From: an uncultured Eubacteriales bacterium
Lineage (GTDB): Bacteria; Bacillota; Clostridia; Lachnospirales; Lachnospiraceae
Direction of reading: 5' to 3'
DNA length: 40,042 nt
Assembly (NCBI GenBank): GCA_900314565.1
Contig: OMVU01000040.1
Span: forward strand, 1 to 40,042
Shown here one piece after another: positions 1 through 7,383 of this stretch (the first letter of the stretch is position 1; the number at the start of each line of letters is the position of its first letter). Both the position numbers and the translations under genes were made by a program. The notes under the pieces were generated by a model. That model made no database searches and was not told the origin of the DNA. It was given only the letters and a program-made list of their open reading frames with translations.

Positions 1-3
1 GCT

Positions 4-104
4 TTTATTCTTCATCGCGAGATTGTACTCACGATGAAGCCAGATTTCACTTTGCGCGCGTATCTCATGTCTGAAGACACGGGTATTGCGCGATGAAGAA
101 TAAA
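4..104. repeat. 16-bp perfect inverted repeat with 69-bp spacer
   Basis: Bases 4-19 and 89-104 are exact reverse complements (core ATTCTTCATCGCG). A third, shorter copy of the arm core (CGATGAAG, 32-39) can pair with the left arm (10-17), so two alternative stems are possible. No gene is seen in bases 1-120. The structure sits at the window edge, so what lies to its left is unknown. It could be an RNA structure at the end of an upstream transcript or a short mobile-element remnant. Confidence 0.6.
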
Positions 105-122
105 TATAAGATTAACAGCAGG

Positions 123-156
123 CCGCCGGAGAAGAGAAAATCGCTCCGGCGGTTTT
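123..156 (+). terminator. Rho-independent terminator of a gene left of the window
   Basis: An 8-bp GC-rich stem (CCGCCGGA at 123-130 pairing with TCCGGCGG at 145-152) is followed by TTTT on the plus strand. It would end a plus-strand transcript entering from the left, and lies back to back with the minus-strand terminator at 157-200. Confidence 0.65.
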
Positions 157-200
157 CAAAAAAACGCTGTCCGCGGGGCTTTTGCCTCACAGACAGCGTT
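157..200 (-). terminator. Rho-independent terminator of the PPIase-like lipoprotein gene
   Basis: Read on the minus strand, AACGCTGTC (200-192) pairs with GACAGCGTT (171-163) and is followed by a run of T. It lies about 80 bp beyond the stop of the minus-strand gene at 282. Confidence 0.8.
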
Positions 201-281
201 CTTTGTTTCTATTTACTGTGTTGGACTGCTCTTTTGATTCTCAGCTGCTTTGCTGAACTGCTCTCTGATTGCGTGCGTTCT

Positions 282-1262
282 TTATGCGACATAAAGCATG
301 ATCAGTTTGCCTGCCGCAAGCTGCTCGACAGAGTTCACCATCCAGGTCTGCGGAATGCCGGCTGCAATTGCATCGTCGACCGTCGCAGCATTATTTGCCG
401 CAAGGATCTCATTGATGGCATCCACGTAAACTGATTCGCTGGCTGTCAGAGGATCGGCGGTATAGACGCCTTCCTTGATGAGGATGGCTTCTGCGGCAAG
501 CCTGCCCTGAAGGATCCTGCGTGTCTCCAGTTCGGTATTGATTCCGTTCATGGAGATGAATTCATCGTACTCCATTCCGTAGCCTTCTGCATAGGACTGG
601 AACTGCGCCTCGACGAATTCCTTTGTCTCGTCGTAGAGTTTCTTCGGGAAAGATTTGATCGTGGAGGCCTTTGAGACACGGTTCAACAGATAGTACTCTT
701 TATTGACGATGTCGTTGATCGTGACAGTCCACTTTGTCATCTTTCCGGAGAGATCCTCGTTGTTGGTGTAGGGATCCGGGAAAGCAAGGTCAAATTCTTT
801 CGTCTCACCGATCTTCATGCCGACCAGCGCGTCTTCAAATCCTTCGATGAAGCTTCCTGATCCGATTGAAAGATCGGTAGCGTCACTTGTCATGCCGTCT
901 CTCGGTGCATCCTCGCCTTCCACAGTTCCGGAAAATGCGATATTCGCAGTCACGCCTTCCTCCACGACGAGCGGGAGCCCCTTGTATTCGCCGAGCTCAA
1001 TGATCCCGTCAACGGTGTCGGCGTTGAACTCTGTATCCACGACTTCGAGGGCCATAAGTGCTTTCTCTTCGTCCGTGAGTTCCGGCGTCGGCATCGGCGT
1101 GACGGATTCGGTTCCTGCAGAAGCTTTGGATTCTGTTTTGGCAGACTGAGTCGCTGCAGAGGATGTTGTGGAATCAGTGCCTTTGGACGAGGAACTTCCG
1201 CATGCGGATGCTGACAGTGCAAGTGCGCTCACGAGAAGGAGCGCAAGAAACTTCTTTTTCAT
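282..1262 (-). CDS. FKBP/trigger-factor-like peptidyl-prolyl isomerase lipoprotein
   Basis: A 326-residue exported lipoprotein. The N-terminus has a positive start (MKKK), a hydrophobic stretch and a lipobox-like ASAC with the lipidated cysteine at residue 21. A Ser/Thr/Ala-rich linker follows (22-60). Residues about 95-185 resemble the FKBP domain of trigger factor, with the pattern GSGSFIEGFEDALVGMKIGE (134-153) that also occurs in the tig product of this window; the C-terminal part is helical. By family knowledge such proteins act as peptidyl-prolyl isomerases or chaperones on the outer face of the membrane; activity here is inferred. The start at 1262 is supported by AAGGAG a few bases upstream on the minus strand. 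It appears monocistronic, with its own promoter (1419-1447) and terminator (157-200). Confidence 0.82.
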   Translation of the reverse strand: MKKKFLALLLVSALALSASACGSSSSKGTDSTTSSAATQSAKTESKASAGTESVTPMPTPELTDEEKALMALEVVDTEFNADTVDGIIELGEYKGLPLVVEEGVTANIAFSGTVEGEDAPRDGMTSDATDLSIGSGSFIEGFEDALVGMKIGETKEFDLAFPDPYTNNEDLSGKMTKWTVTINDIVNKEYYLLNRVSKASTIKSFPKKLYDETKEFVEAQFQSYAEGYGMEYDEFISMNGINTELETRRILQGRLAAEAILIKEGVYTADPLTASESVYVDAINEILAANNAATVDDAIAAGIPQTWMVNSVEQLAAGKLIMLYVA

Positions 1263-1418
1263 AAAAATGAATCTCCTTTTTAAAAAACTGACATCACAGG
1301 CCGGGACAGCACAGGGAAATGTCCGTACATATCCGCCTGTGATACATCAACGCTGCTGCCGAAGCAGAAACAAAGTAAGGTGAACTCTGCCGGATCGAGT
1401 TCCGGCTGATATTCATCC

Positions 1419-1447
1419 ATAATACAGCGGGAACCCGGAATTGGCAA
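1419..1447 (-). promoter_or_regulatory. Sigma-A type promoter for the PPIase-like lipoprotein gene
   Basis: On the minus strand TTGCCA (1447-1442) and TATTAT (1424-1419) are separated by exactly 17 bp. The predicted transcript starts near 1412, leaving a leader of about 150 nt. Confidence 0.55.
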
Positions 1448-1595
1448 CATTATTATCTGTGATAAATGTGTGACGGAAAGATCAGGGATGTTAAGTATAT
1501 GGCTTTGATCAGATCTCTGGCTGAGATGCTCATGCCTCAGAGCAAAGCATGGTCTGGAGCATCAAATCGGCCGTATTCGATACACTTCGAACCGC

Positions 1596-1624
1596 TTGCC
1601 TTTGAGGCGCAGGCGTAATACAAT
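1596..1624 (+). promoter_or_regulatory. Sigma-A type promoter for the ClC transporter gene
   Basis: TTGCCT (1596-1601) and TACAAT (1619-1624) lie 17 bp apart, about 70 bp before the chosen start of the ClC gene. Confidence 0.5.
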
Positions 1625-1695
1625 AAGAAAAGCATATTCGAATAAGTGCAATGTGCCATGAATTAGCTTGCAGACTCAATGAAGGAGGACGGAAA

Positions 1696-2958
1696 ATGAA
1701 GCTGTTTCGCCAATTCGGGACAATGGGAAAAGCGGTTTTGAACCTTGTTCGCTGGGTCATTCTCGCGACGATCACGGGCGCTGCAGTCGGATTTCTGACA
1801 GGCCTTTTCGGAATGGCGATCTCGGCCGTGACGGAGTTCCGCCTTGCACACTCGATGATGCTTTTGGGGCTGCCTGCAGCAGGTCTCGTCATTGTATTTC
1901 TGTACAGACGGTTCGGCCTTGCAAATGATACCGGTACGAACCGGGTCATTAAGGCGATCCGTGAGCAGAGAGATATCCCGATCGCAGTTGCGCCGCTCAT
2001 TGTCATGGCGACAGTTTTGACGCACGCCTTTGGCGGCTCCTCCGGGCGTGAGGGTGCGGCGCTTCAGTTTGGCGGGAGTCTTGGAAATTTCGCGGCGCGA
2101 AAGCTGAAATTCGATGCGAGCAGCACGGAAATCATGGTCATGGCAGGCATGAGCGCTGCATTTTCCGCTCTGTTCGGGACTCCGCTTGCCGCCACGATCC
2201 TTCCGATGGAGTTCGTGAGTGTCGGCGTCCTGTATTACGCGGCTCTGGTGCCCTGTGTTATTTCTGCATTCACCGCGCATGCGGTGGCAGTACAGATGAA
2301 TGTTCAGCGCCTTCAGATACCGTACGAGGTGACGGATGTTCCGGCCCTGTACTCACCTGCATTTCTGAAGGTCATTTTGCTGGGAGTCATTTTTGCAGCC
2401 GTCGGGATCGGTTTTATCGTCTGTCTGCACACGAGCGGACATTACTTTAAGATCTGGTTCGAGAATCAGTATATCAGAGTCCTGTTCGGCGGTGTATCGG
2501 TCGCTGTGTTTGCCCTTCTTCTCGGGACACAGGATTATATCGGTCTGGGCTCGAATGTGATCCACGCGTGCTTCGACGGGAAGGCGGTCTGGTATGCCGC
2601 GCTCCTGAAAGCAGTGTTCGTATGTCTGACGCTGGAGACCGGATATAAGGGCGGCGAGATCGTCCCTTCATTTTTCATAGGCGCGGTGGTCGGATGCACG
2701 CTGTCACGAGTCCTCGGACTTCCTCCCGATATCTGTACGGCATGCGGAATGTGCAGCGTTTTCTGCGCGGTCACCAACAGCCCGATCTCAGCCCTGTGCG
2801 TGGCGTTCGAACTGTTCGGATTTGACGGGATGGGGTACTTTGCGATCTCAATCGCGGTCAGTTATATGATGTCCGGATATTACAGTCTGTACGGTGCACA
2901 GAAAATCATGTATTCTAAAACGGAGACAAAATATATCAACAGGACGACCGGAGAGTAA
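1696..2958 (+). CDS. ClC family chloride channel/transporter
   Basis: A polytopic membrane protein of 420 residues. The selectivity-filter motif GREGA (117-121) corresponds to GxxGREGP of ClC proteins, with the gating glutamate at position 119; it is preceded by the Gly/Ser-rich GGSSG. A second conserved block, LFGTPLAATILPMEF, lies about 45 residues later. By family, it moves chloride (or fluoride) across the cytoplasmic membrane as a dimer, either as a channel or as an anion/proton exchanger; which one cannot be told here. A longer reading frame opens at 1651, but the ATG at 1696 has the strong Shine-Dalgarno GAAGGAGG and begins the usual N-terminal helix, so it was preferred. It is close to the typical length of short bacterial ClC proteins (about 400-450). 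Confidence 0.9.
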   Translation: MKLFRQFGTMGKAVLNLVRWVILATITGAAVGFLTGLFGMAISAVTEFRLAHSMMLLGLPAAGLVIVFLYRRFGLANDTGTNRVIKAIREQRDIPIAVAPLIVMATVLTHAFGGSSGREGAALQFGGSLGNFAARKLKFDASSTEIMVMAGMSAAFSALFGTPLAATILPMEFVSVGVLYYAALVPCVISAFTAHAVAVQMNVQRLQIPYEVTDVPALYSPAFLKVILLGVIFAAVGIGFIVCLHTSGHYFKIWFENQYIRVLFGGVSVAVFALLLGTQDYIGLGSNVIHACFDGKAVWYAALLKAVFVCLTLETGYKGGEIVPSFFIGAVVGCTLSRVLGLPPDICTACGMCSVFCAVTNSPISALCVAFELFGFDGMGYFAISIAVSYMMSGYYSLYGAQKIMYSKTETKYINRTTGE

Positions 2959-3017
2959 TTCGGAAAAACGAACAATCGAACAATTAAATTTCGTTTATAA
3001 GTAAAGGAGGGATTAAT

Positions 3018-4721
3018 TTGAACTGGATCAGAACAGAACTGAAGGCAGAGGCGAGAGCAGCCCTGTCGAAAGGATATTGGAGAACTGTGCTGGTAGCGCT
3101 TATTCTGATGATGGTCGCCGGATCAGGGGTATCTGTAGGAAATGCGCCGAGTTCGTTCTCGACCGTTTACAACAGCGGCAGCAGCTATGAGATTCACGGC
3201 AGTTCCGGCAGTGATTTCGATCTGGACCTGGATTTCCTGGATGATCTCTCAGCGGAGGAAGTGGCAGGAATCATCGCAATGATCAGCGGGATCATTGTCA
3301 TCGCGCTCATTATTTCCATTGCGCTCAATCTGTTCCTCTTCGGACCGCTGACTGTGGGCTGCGCCAGATACACTGAACTTGCGATAAAACGCCCGGCTGA
3401 TTTTAATCTGGGCAGAGGGTTTTCGCCTAATTACTGGAACGTTGTAAAATCGATGTTCATAAGAACACTGTTCACTGCTCTGTGGGCGCTGCTTTATGCT
3501 GTGGTTTATCTCATCCTGACGGGGATCATAGTCGGTGTGATGATTGCTTCGGATGCGTCGGGAGGAGTAATCGTCTTTTTGATGTTCCTTCTGTTCCTGA
3601 TAGGTCTGGCAGGAGGATTTTTACTGGCGCTGAAGCTGTACGAATACAGAATGATCCCCTATATTCTGGCAAGCGACCCGAATATGGCACGCCGCGATGT
3701 ATTCCGCATTTCGAAGGAAATGGTGAAAGGTGAGCGGCTTAATATTTTAGTCCTTGATTTATCCTTCATCGGCTGGATCTTGCTGGCAGTCCTGACATGC
3801 GGAATTTTGATGATTTTTTATGTCAATCCGTACAAGATGCTCACGGAAGGCGCGCTTTTCCATAAGCTGTGCGAGAAAGTGGGCTTCAGGGTGGATATGA
3901 ACGGGCAGTTCCTCGCTCCGGCAGGCGGTAATATGGGGGGCGGTAACGGCGGTTATTATAATGGAAATATGTATAACGGCGGTTACAACAATGGCGGATA
4001 CAATAACGGCAGTTATAATAACGGCGGTTATAATAACGGCGATTTCAGTAAAGACGGCTATGGCAGCGGCGGTTATAATAACAGCGGTAACAACAATAAC
4101 GGCTATGAAAACGGCGGTTACCTGACCGGCGGCAATAATAACGGTTATGGCGCCGGTGGCAATGGCGGTTATAACGACGGCAGCTATAACAATAACGGTT
4201 ATGGGGCCGGCGGCAGCGGCTATAACGACGGCGGCTATAACAATAACGGTTATGGAGCCGGCGGCAGCGGCTATAACGACGGCAGCTATAACAATAACGG
4301 TTATGGAGCCGGCGGCAGCGGCTATAACGACGGCAGCTATAACAATAACGGTTATGGGGCCGGCGGCAGCGGCTATAACGACGGCAGCTATAACAATAAT
4401 GGCTATGGAGCCGGCGACAGCGGCTATAACGACGGCAGCTATAACAATAACAGCTATGGGGCCGGCGGCAGCGCAGGCAGTGGCAATAATAACGGTTATG
4501 GCAGCAGCTACAGCAATTCTGACAGTTATGGCAGCAACTACAACAACAGCGGCAGCGGCGAACTGGAATACAAAGGCTCGGGAAGCCGGGAGAATGGACC
4601 GCAGAACACCGGCAGTTCCTATGAAGAGTATGATTATACGGTCGGATATGGACATCCGTCGACCGGACACGATCATGATCCGAAGAAAGACCAGGACGTC
4701 GATAACATTGACTTTACCTGA
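3018..4721 (+). CDS. DUF975 integral membrane protein with long Asn/Gly/Tyr repeat tail
   Basis: 567 residues starting at TTG 3018, placed directly behind AAAGGAGG (3003-3010). Residues 1-300 are a DUF975-type membrane domain: the N-terminal motif KAEARAALSKGYWRT, then several hydrophobic segments (about 22-40, 84-108, 150-178, 183-206, 243-268) and the conserved end FYVNPYKMLTEGALFHKL. Residues 301 to about 540 are low complexity, rich in Gly, Asn, Tyr and Ser, including six near-perfect 17-residue repeats (about 376-478). The end is charged and His-rich (GHPSTGHDHDPKKDQDVD). DUF975 proteins have no established reaction. The tail looks intrinsically disordered and prion-like and probably lies in the cytoplasm or at the envelope surface; this is inference. 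The DNA repeats that code for the tail are themselves tandem and likely unstable in copy number. Confidence 0.82.
   Translation: MNWIRTELKAEARAALSKGYWRTVLVALILMMVAGSGVSVGNAPSSFSTVYNSGSSYEIHGSSGSDFDLDLDFLDDLSAEEVAGIIAMISGIIVIALIISIALNLFLFGPLTVGCARYTELAIKRPADFNLGRGFSPNYWNVVKSMFIRTLFTALWALLYAVVYLILTGIIVGVMIASDASGGVIVFLMFLLFLIGLAGGFLLALKLYEYRMIPYILASDPNMARRDVFRISKEMVKGERLNILVLDLSFIGWILLAVLTCGILMIFYVNPYKMLTEGALFHKLCEKVGFRVDMNGQFLAPAGGNMGGGNGGYYNGNMYNGGYNNGGYNNGSYNNGGYNNGDFSKDGYGSGGYNNSGNNNNGYENGGYLTGGNNNGYGAGGNGGYNDGSYNNNGYGAGGSGYNDGGYNNNGYGAGGSGYNDGSYNNNGYGAGGSGYNDGSYNNNGYGAGGSGYNDGSYNNNGYGAGDSGYNDGSYNNNSYGAGGSAGSGNNNGYGSSYSNSDSYGSNYNNSGSGELEYKGSGSRENGPQNTGSSYEEYDYTVGYGHPSTGHDHDPKKDQDVDNIDFT
4143..4451 (+). 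repeat. 51-bp in-frame coding tandem repeat (six copies)
   Basis: Inside the DUF975 gene, a 51-bp (17-codon) unit encoding GYGAGGSGYNDGSYNNN is repeated six times; the first copy has one additional codon. Copies differ by only a few bases, so the array is young. The multiple-of-three unit keeps the frame at any copy number. Confidence 0.9.
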
Positions 4722-4723
4722 CG

Positions 4724-4883
4724 CATGACAGGAAACTGCGTAATACGTAATGCATGACAGGAAACTGCGTAATACGTAATGTATGACAGGAAACTGCGTA
4801 ATACGTAATGCATGACAGGAAACTGCGTAATACGTAACACATGATATGAATCTGCGTAATACGTAACGCATGGCATGATTCTG
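4724..4883 (+). repeat. 29-bp tandem array after the DUF975 gene
   Basis: Five copies of a 29-bp unit (4724-4752, 4753-4781, 4782-4810, 4811-4839, 4840-4868) plus a partial sixth (4869-4883). The array begins two bases after the stop codon. Each unit contains TACGTA and the phrase CTGCGTAATACG. Copies 1-4 are nearly identical; copy 5 and the partial copy are diverged. No unique spacers occur, so this is not a CRISPR array. Confidence 0.92.
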
Positions 4884-4888
4884 AATAA

Positions 4889-4960
4889 GCGGGCCGCCTC
4901 ACCTGCCTGCCTCCGTGATCTATGACGGATTGAGCGGGTGCGGCGGCCGCTTTTCGCTTT
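4889..4960 (+). terminator. Terminator-like hairpin before the M20 peptidase gene
   Basis: A GC-rich arm (GCGGGCCGCC, 4889-4898) can pair with GGCGGCCGC (4942-4950), followed by TTTTCGCTTTCTTTTTT. The loop is long (about 43 nt), so this is a moderate call. The remaining stretch to 5114 shows nothing recognisable except the Shine-Dalgarno site of the next gene. Confidence 0.5.
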
Positions 4961-5114
4961 CTTTTTTGCTGATCCGGAATGCGCCGGCAATCTCACAGCT
5001 GCTGAGAATAAAGACAGTCTCGGCGTTCCGGCCGCAACGCGCAGGTGTAAGGCACATTTCTCTCTGCGCGGCAGCAATCCGCCGAAAACGACCGGATAAG
5101 CATGGAGGTTTTTT

Positions 5115-6440
5115 ATGGCACTTAAAAAGAGCAAGATAATCGATGATTTCCGGGATATGATCCGTCTCCGCACGATCTCCTGCGAAGACATGTCGCAGGC
5201 CCCTCTCGACCAGTTCGAGGCTTTCCGCGAGCTTCTGCGGGAACGCTTTCCGGCGCTTTTTGGAGCGGCGGAGGTCAGATATCCCGGATTTAACGGGATC
5301 CTCCTGAAAATAAAAGGCAGGATGGAAGGTTCTCCCTCCGTTCTCATGGCACACTATGATGTCGTCCCTGTTGATCAGGACGGATGGACCTGTGATCCTT
5401 TCGGTGCGGAGATCCGGAACGGCCGGATCTGCGGGCGCGGTACGCTGGACACGAAGTCGACGCTCTGCGGCATTGTCGAGGCAGTCGAGGCAAATCTCGT
5501 GGAGGGGTGGCAGCCCGTGCATGATCTCTACCTGTCATTTGGAGGGGAGGAGGAGACACACGGCGATACCTGCCGGGAAATCGTGCGGACGCTTTCGGAG
5601 GACGGGGTAAGACCGGCATTTGTCCTTGACGAGGGCGGTGCAGTGATCCCTGAGGGCGTTCCGGGACTGCGAAAAAAAGCCGCAATGGTCGGGATTGCGG
5701 AAAAGGGAACCGCCAATTACAGGATCACGGCCTTCGGGAAGGGAGGACATGCTTCCACGCCTCCCCGCCATACTGCAGTGGGAAAGCTGGCGGAAGCCGC
5801 TGTCCGGATCGAGAATCATCCGTTCCCGGCAAGAATTTCGGAACCGGTCTATGTGATGTTTCGGGAGATCGCGAAGCTGGTGCCGGTGTACGAGAGATTT
5901 GCATTTGCCAATGTGAAGCTTTTTGCACCTGCAGTCAAGGCGGCTGCCACTGTGCTGGGGCCGACCTTCAATGCGATGGTGAGGACGACACAGGCCCTGG
6001 TCACGGTAGACGGCGGCACAGCGTATAACGTGCTCCCCGACCGTGCGTCCTTCGTCGTCAATCTGAGGATCCTTCCGGGCGAGACAATGGAGAGCGCGGA
6101 GGCTTATCTGAGGAAGATCATTAAAGATCCGGAGATTTCGGTCGAGCTCATCGACGGAACGGACCCGACGCCTGTCTCGGAGATCGACTGTCCGCAGTGG
6201 CAGATGCTTCGTGAAGTCTGTGAGGAGACATGGCCGGATGCAGTCTTCGCTCCGTACATGCTGAACGGCGGGACGGACAGCCGTTTTTATCATGAGATAT
6301 CGGAGCACGTATATAAGTTCTCGCCGATGGAGATGACGGCAGAGGAGAGAGGGATGGTGCATGGACCGGACGAATCTATCGCCATTGAGAATCTTCTGAA
6401 AACAGTGATTTTTTATAAAAAGCTTCTTGCGAAGCTGTAA
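5115..6440 (+). CDS. M20 family metallopeptidase (carboxypeptidase/deacylase-like)
   Basis: 441 residues, start supported by ATGGAGG about 8 bases upstream. Zinc-site motifs of the M20 family are visible: MAHYDVVP (His80, Asp82), GRGTLDTKSTL (bridging Asp112), the catalytic pair in GGEEETHGD (Glu145/Glu146) and FVLDEGG (Asp172). The middle part (GKGGHASTPP) is the start of the lid/dimerisation domain, and a late His (MVHGPDES) fits the last metal ligand. The family hydrolyses peptide or N-acyl-amino-acid bonds in the cytoplasm using two zinc ions; the actual substrate cannot be told. It resembles the PM20D1/carboxypeptidase-S branch. The NUDIX gene follows after 39 bases and could be cotranscribed. 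Confidence 0.88.
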   Translation: MALKKSKIIDDFRDMIRLRTISCEDMSQAPLDQFEAFRELLRERFPALFGAAEVRYPGFNGILLKIKGRMEGSPSVLMAHYDVVPVDQDGWTCDPFGAEIRNGRICGRGTLDTKSTLCGIVEAVEANLVEGWQPVHDLYLSFGGEEETHGDTCREIVRTLSEDGVRPAFVLDEGGAVIPEGVPGLRKKAAMVGIAEKGTANYRITAFGKGGHASTPPRHTAVGKLAEAAVRIENHPFPARISEPVYVMFREIAKLVPVYERFAFANVKLFAPAVKAAATVLGPTFNAMVRTTQALVTVDGGTAYNVLPDRASFVVNLRILPGETMESAEAYLRKIIKDPEISVELIDGTDPTPVSEIDCPQWQMLREVCEETWPDAVFAPYMLNGGTDSRFYHEISEHVYKFSPMEMTAEERGMVHGPDESIAIENLLKTVIFYKKLLAKL

Positions 6441-6479
6441 AAATGATAAAGCCGGGAGTGCTTAAGGAGAAAAAAGAGT

Positions 6480-7088
6480 ATGGGAACGATCCGAAAAATC
6501 AATGCACAGACAAAAAACCGCTTTTTAAATATGTATGAACTTGAGGTCACAAAGAAGACCGGCAGCGAGGGACGGTATTATGTGTCCTCGCGCGCCGAGG
6601 ACGAGAAGGATCTGAAGCTCGTGACGCATGAGAACAGGGCTGACGGGGTCATCATTTTCGGCATCACACCGGACCTGCAGAAGGTCCTGCTTGTCCGCCA
6701 GTACCGGTATCCGATCGACGCGTATGTCTATGAACTGCCGGCCGGGCTGATTGATGCGGGAGAGACCTACAGAACGGCAGCGGTCAGGGAAGTCCATGAG
6801 GAGACGGGCCTTATGCTCGAACCGCTTGATGTGGACCCGATGTACGAGGAGCCCCGGTTTACAACGGTAGGGATGACGGACGAGAGCTGCGCACGCGTCT
6901 TCGGCTATGTTTCCGGCAAGATCAGCAGGAAGTATCAGGAGGAGTCTGAGGAGATCGAGGCAGTCCTTGTGGACCGTGCGGAATCCATGAGGATTCTCAG
7001 GGAGGAGTATGTCGCGGCTTCCTGTGCTTATCATCTCGAACGATTTGCGGTCACGGAGGACCCGTTCGCGGATTTCAGGAGAAAATGA
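6480..7088 (+). CDS. NUDIX hydrolase, ADP-ribose pyrophosphatase-like
   Basis: 202 residues. The full Nudix box is present from Gly89: G-x5-E-x7-REVHEETGL, with metal-binding Glu104, Glu107 and Glu108. The N-terminal extension, YELPAG just before the box and overall length fit the ADP-ribose pyrophosphatase (NudF-like) group, which splits ADP-ribose into AMP and ribose-5-phosphate. Substrate choice is inferred from this resemblance. The ATG at 6480 follows AAGGAG at an appropriate distance. Confidence 0.85.
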   Translation: MGTIRKINAQTKNRFLNMYELEVTKKTGSEGRYYVSSRAEDEKDLKLVTHENRADGVIIFGITPDLQKVLLVRQYRYPIDAYVYELPAGLIDAGETYRTAAVREVHEETGLMLEPLDVDPMYEEPRFTTVGMTDESCARVFGYVSGKISRKYQEESEEIEAVLVDRAESMRILREEYVAASCAYHLERFAVTEDPFADFRRK

Positions 7089-7383
7089 GGTTCCGGCGAT
7101 CCGTTCGGAGCCTGTATCTCAGATGGGAATCGGATCTCGCGTGAGATTCAGCTGCCGGACCGCCTGCGCTTCGCCTGGAGAGGAGGCATTTCCCTGCGGG
7201 ATATACGCCAGGCCTGCCTTGACTTATGCGGAAACTTTAGCTTATACTTACACGCAGACGTCGGCATAGCGCGACAGCGCGGCATGAGCATGGAGCGGAA
7301 GCGGAATGCGAATGGTACCGTCAGATAAACAGAGATTTCTCCTGTCTGACTGCAGGCAGGATCTTTAAGAGGAGGAGCAGATA
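7089..7383 (+). other. Leader region of tyrS, possible but unproven T-box
   Basis: These 295 bases lie between the NUDIX gene and tyrS. Near 7310 the sequence GAATGGTACCG resembles the T-box core (TGGNACC) and is followed by a stem (GTCAG pairing with CTGAC about 30 bases on). Clear stem I landmarks and a convincing specifier loop with a TAC codon were not found, and the spacing from the only plausible TAC (about 7248) is short. Tyrosyl-tRNA synthetase genes of Firmicutes are often T-box regulated, so this is plausible, but the sequence does not prove it. Confidence 0.25.

Larger units (their letters stand above)
1263..1695. other. Divergent intergenic region with two promoters
   Basis: These 433 bases separate the minus-strand lipoprotein gene from the plus-strand ClC gene. 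They hold a promoter-like pair for each direction (1419-1447 minus, 1596-1624 plus) and a leader of about 150 nt before the lipoprotein gene. No further ORF or RNA gene was recognised. Confidence 0.6.

Noticed and set aside
93-434. 113-codon plus-strand ORF at the window start
   Set aside because: It runs through two terminators and the 3' end of the lipoprotein gene on the other strand, without a ribosome-binding site.
3759-4871. Long antisense ORF (370 codons) over the DUF975 tail
   Set aside because: The repeat tail has no stops in several frames because of its biased codons. The translated product is a Val/Ala/Ile run without a start signal, so it is a shadow.
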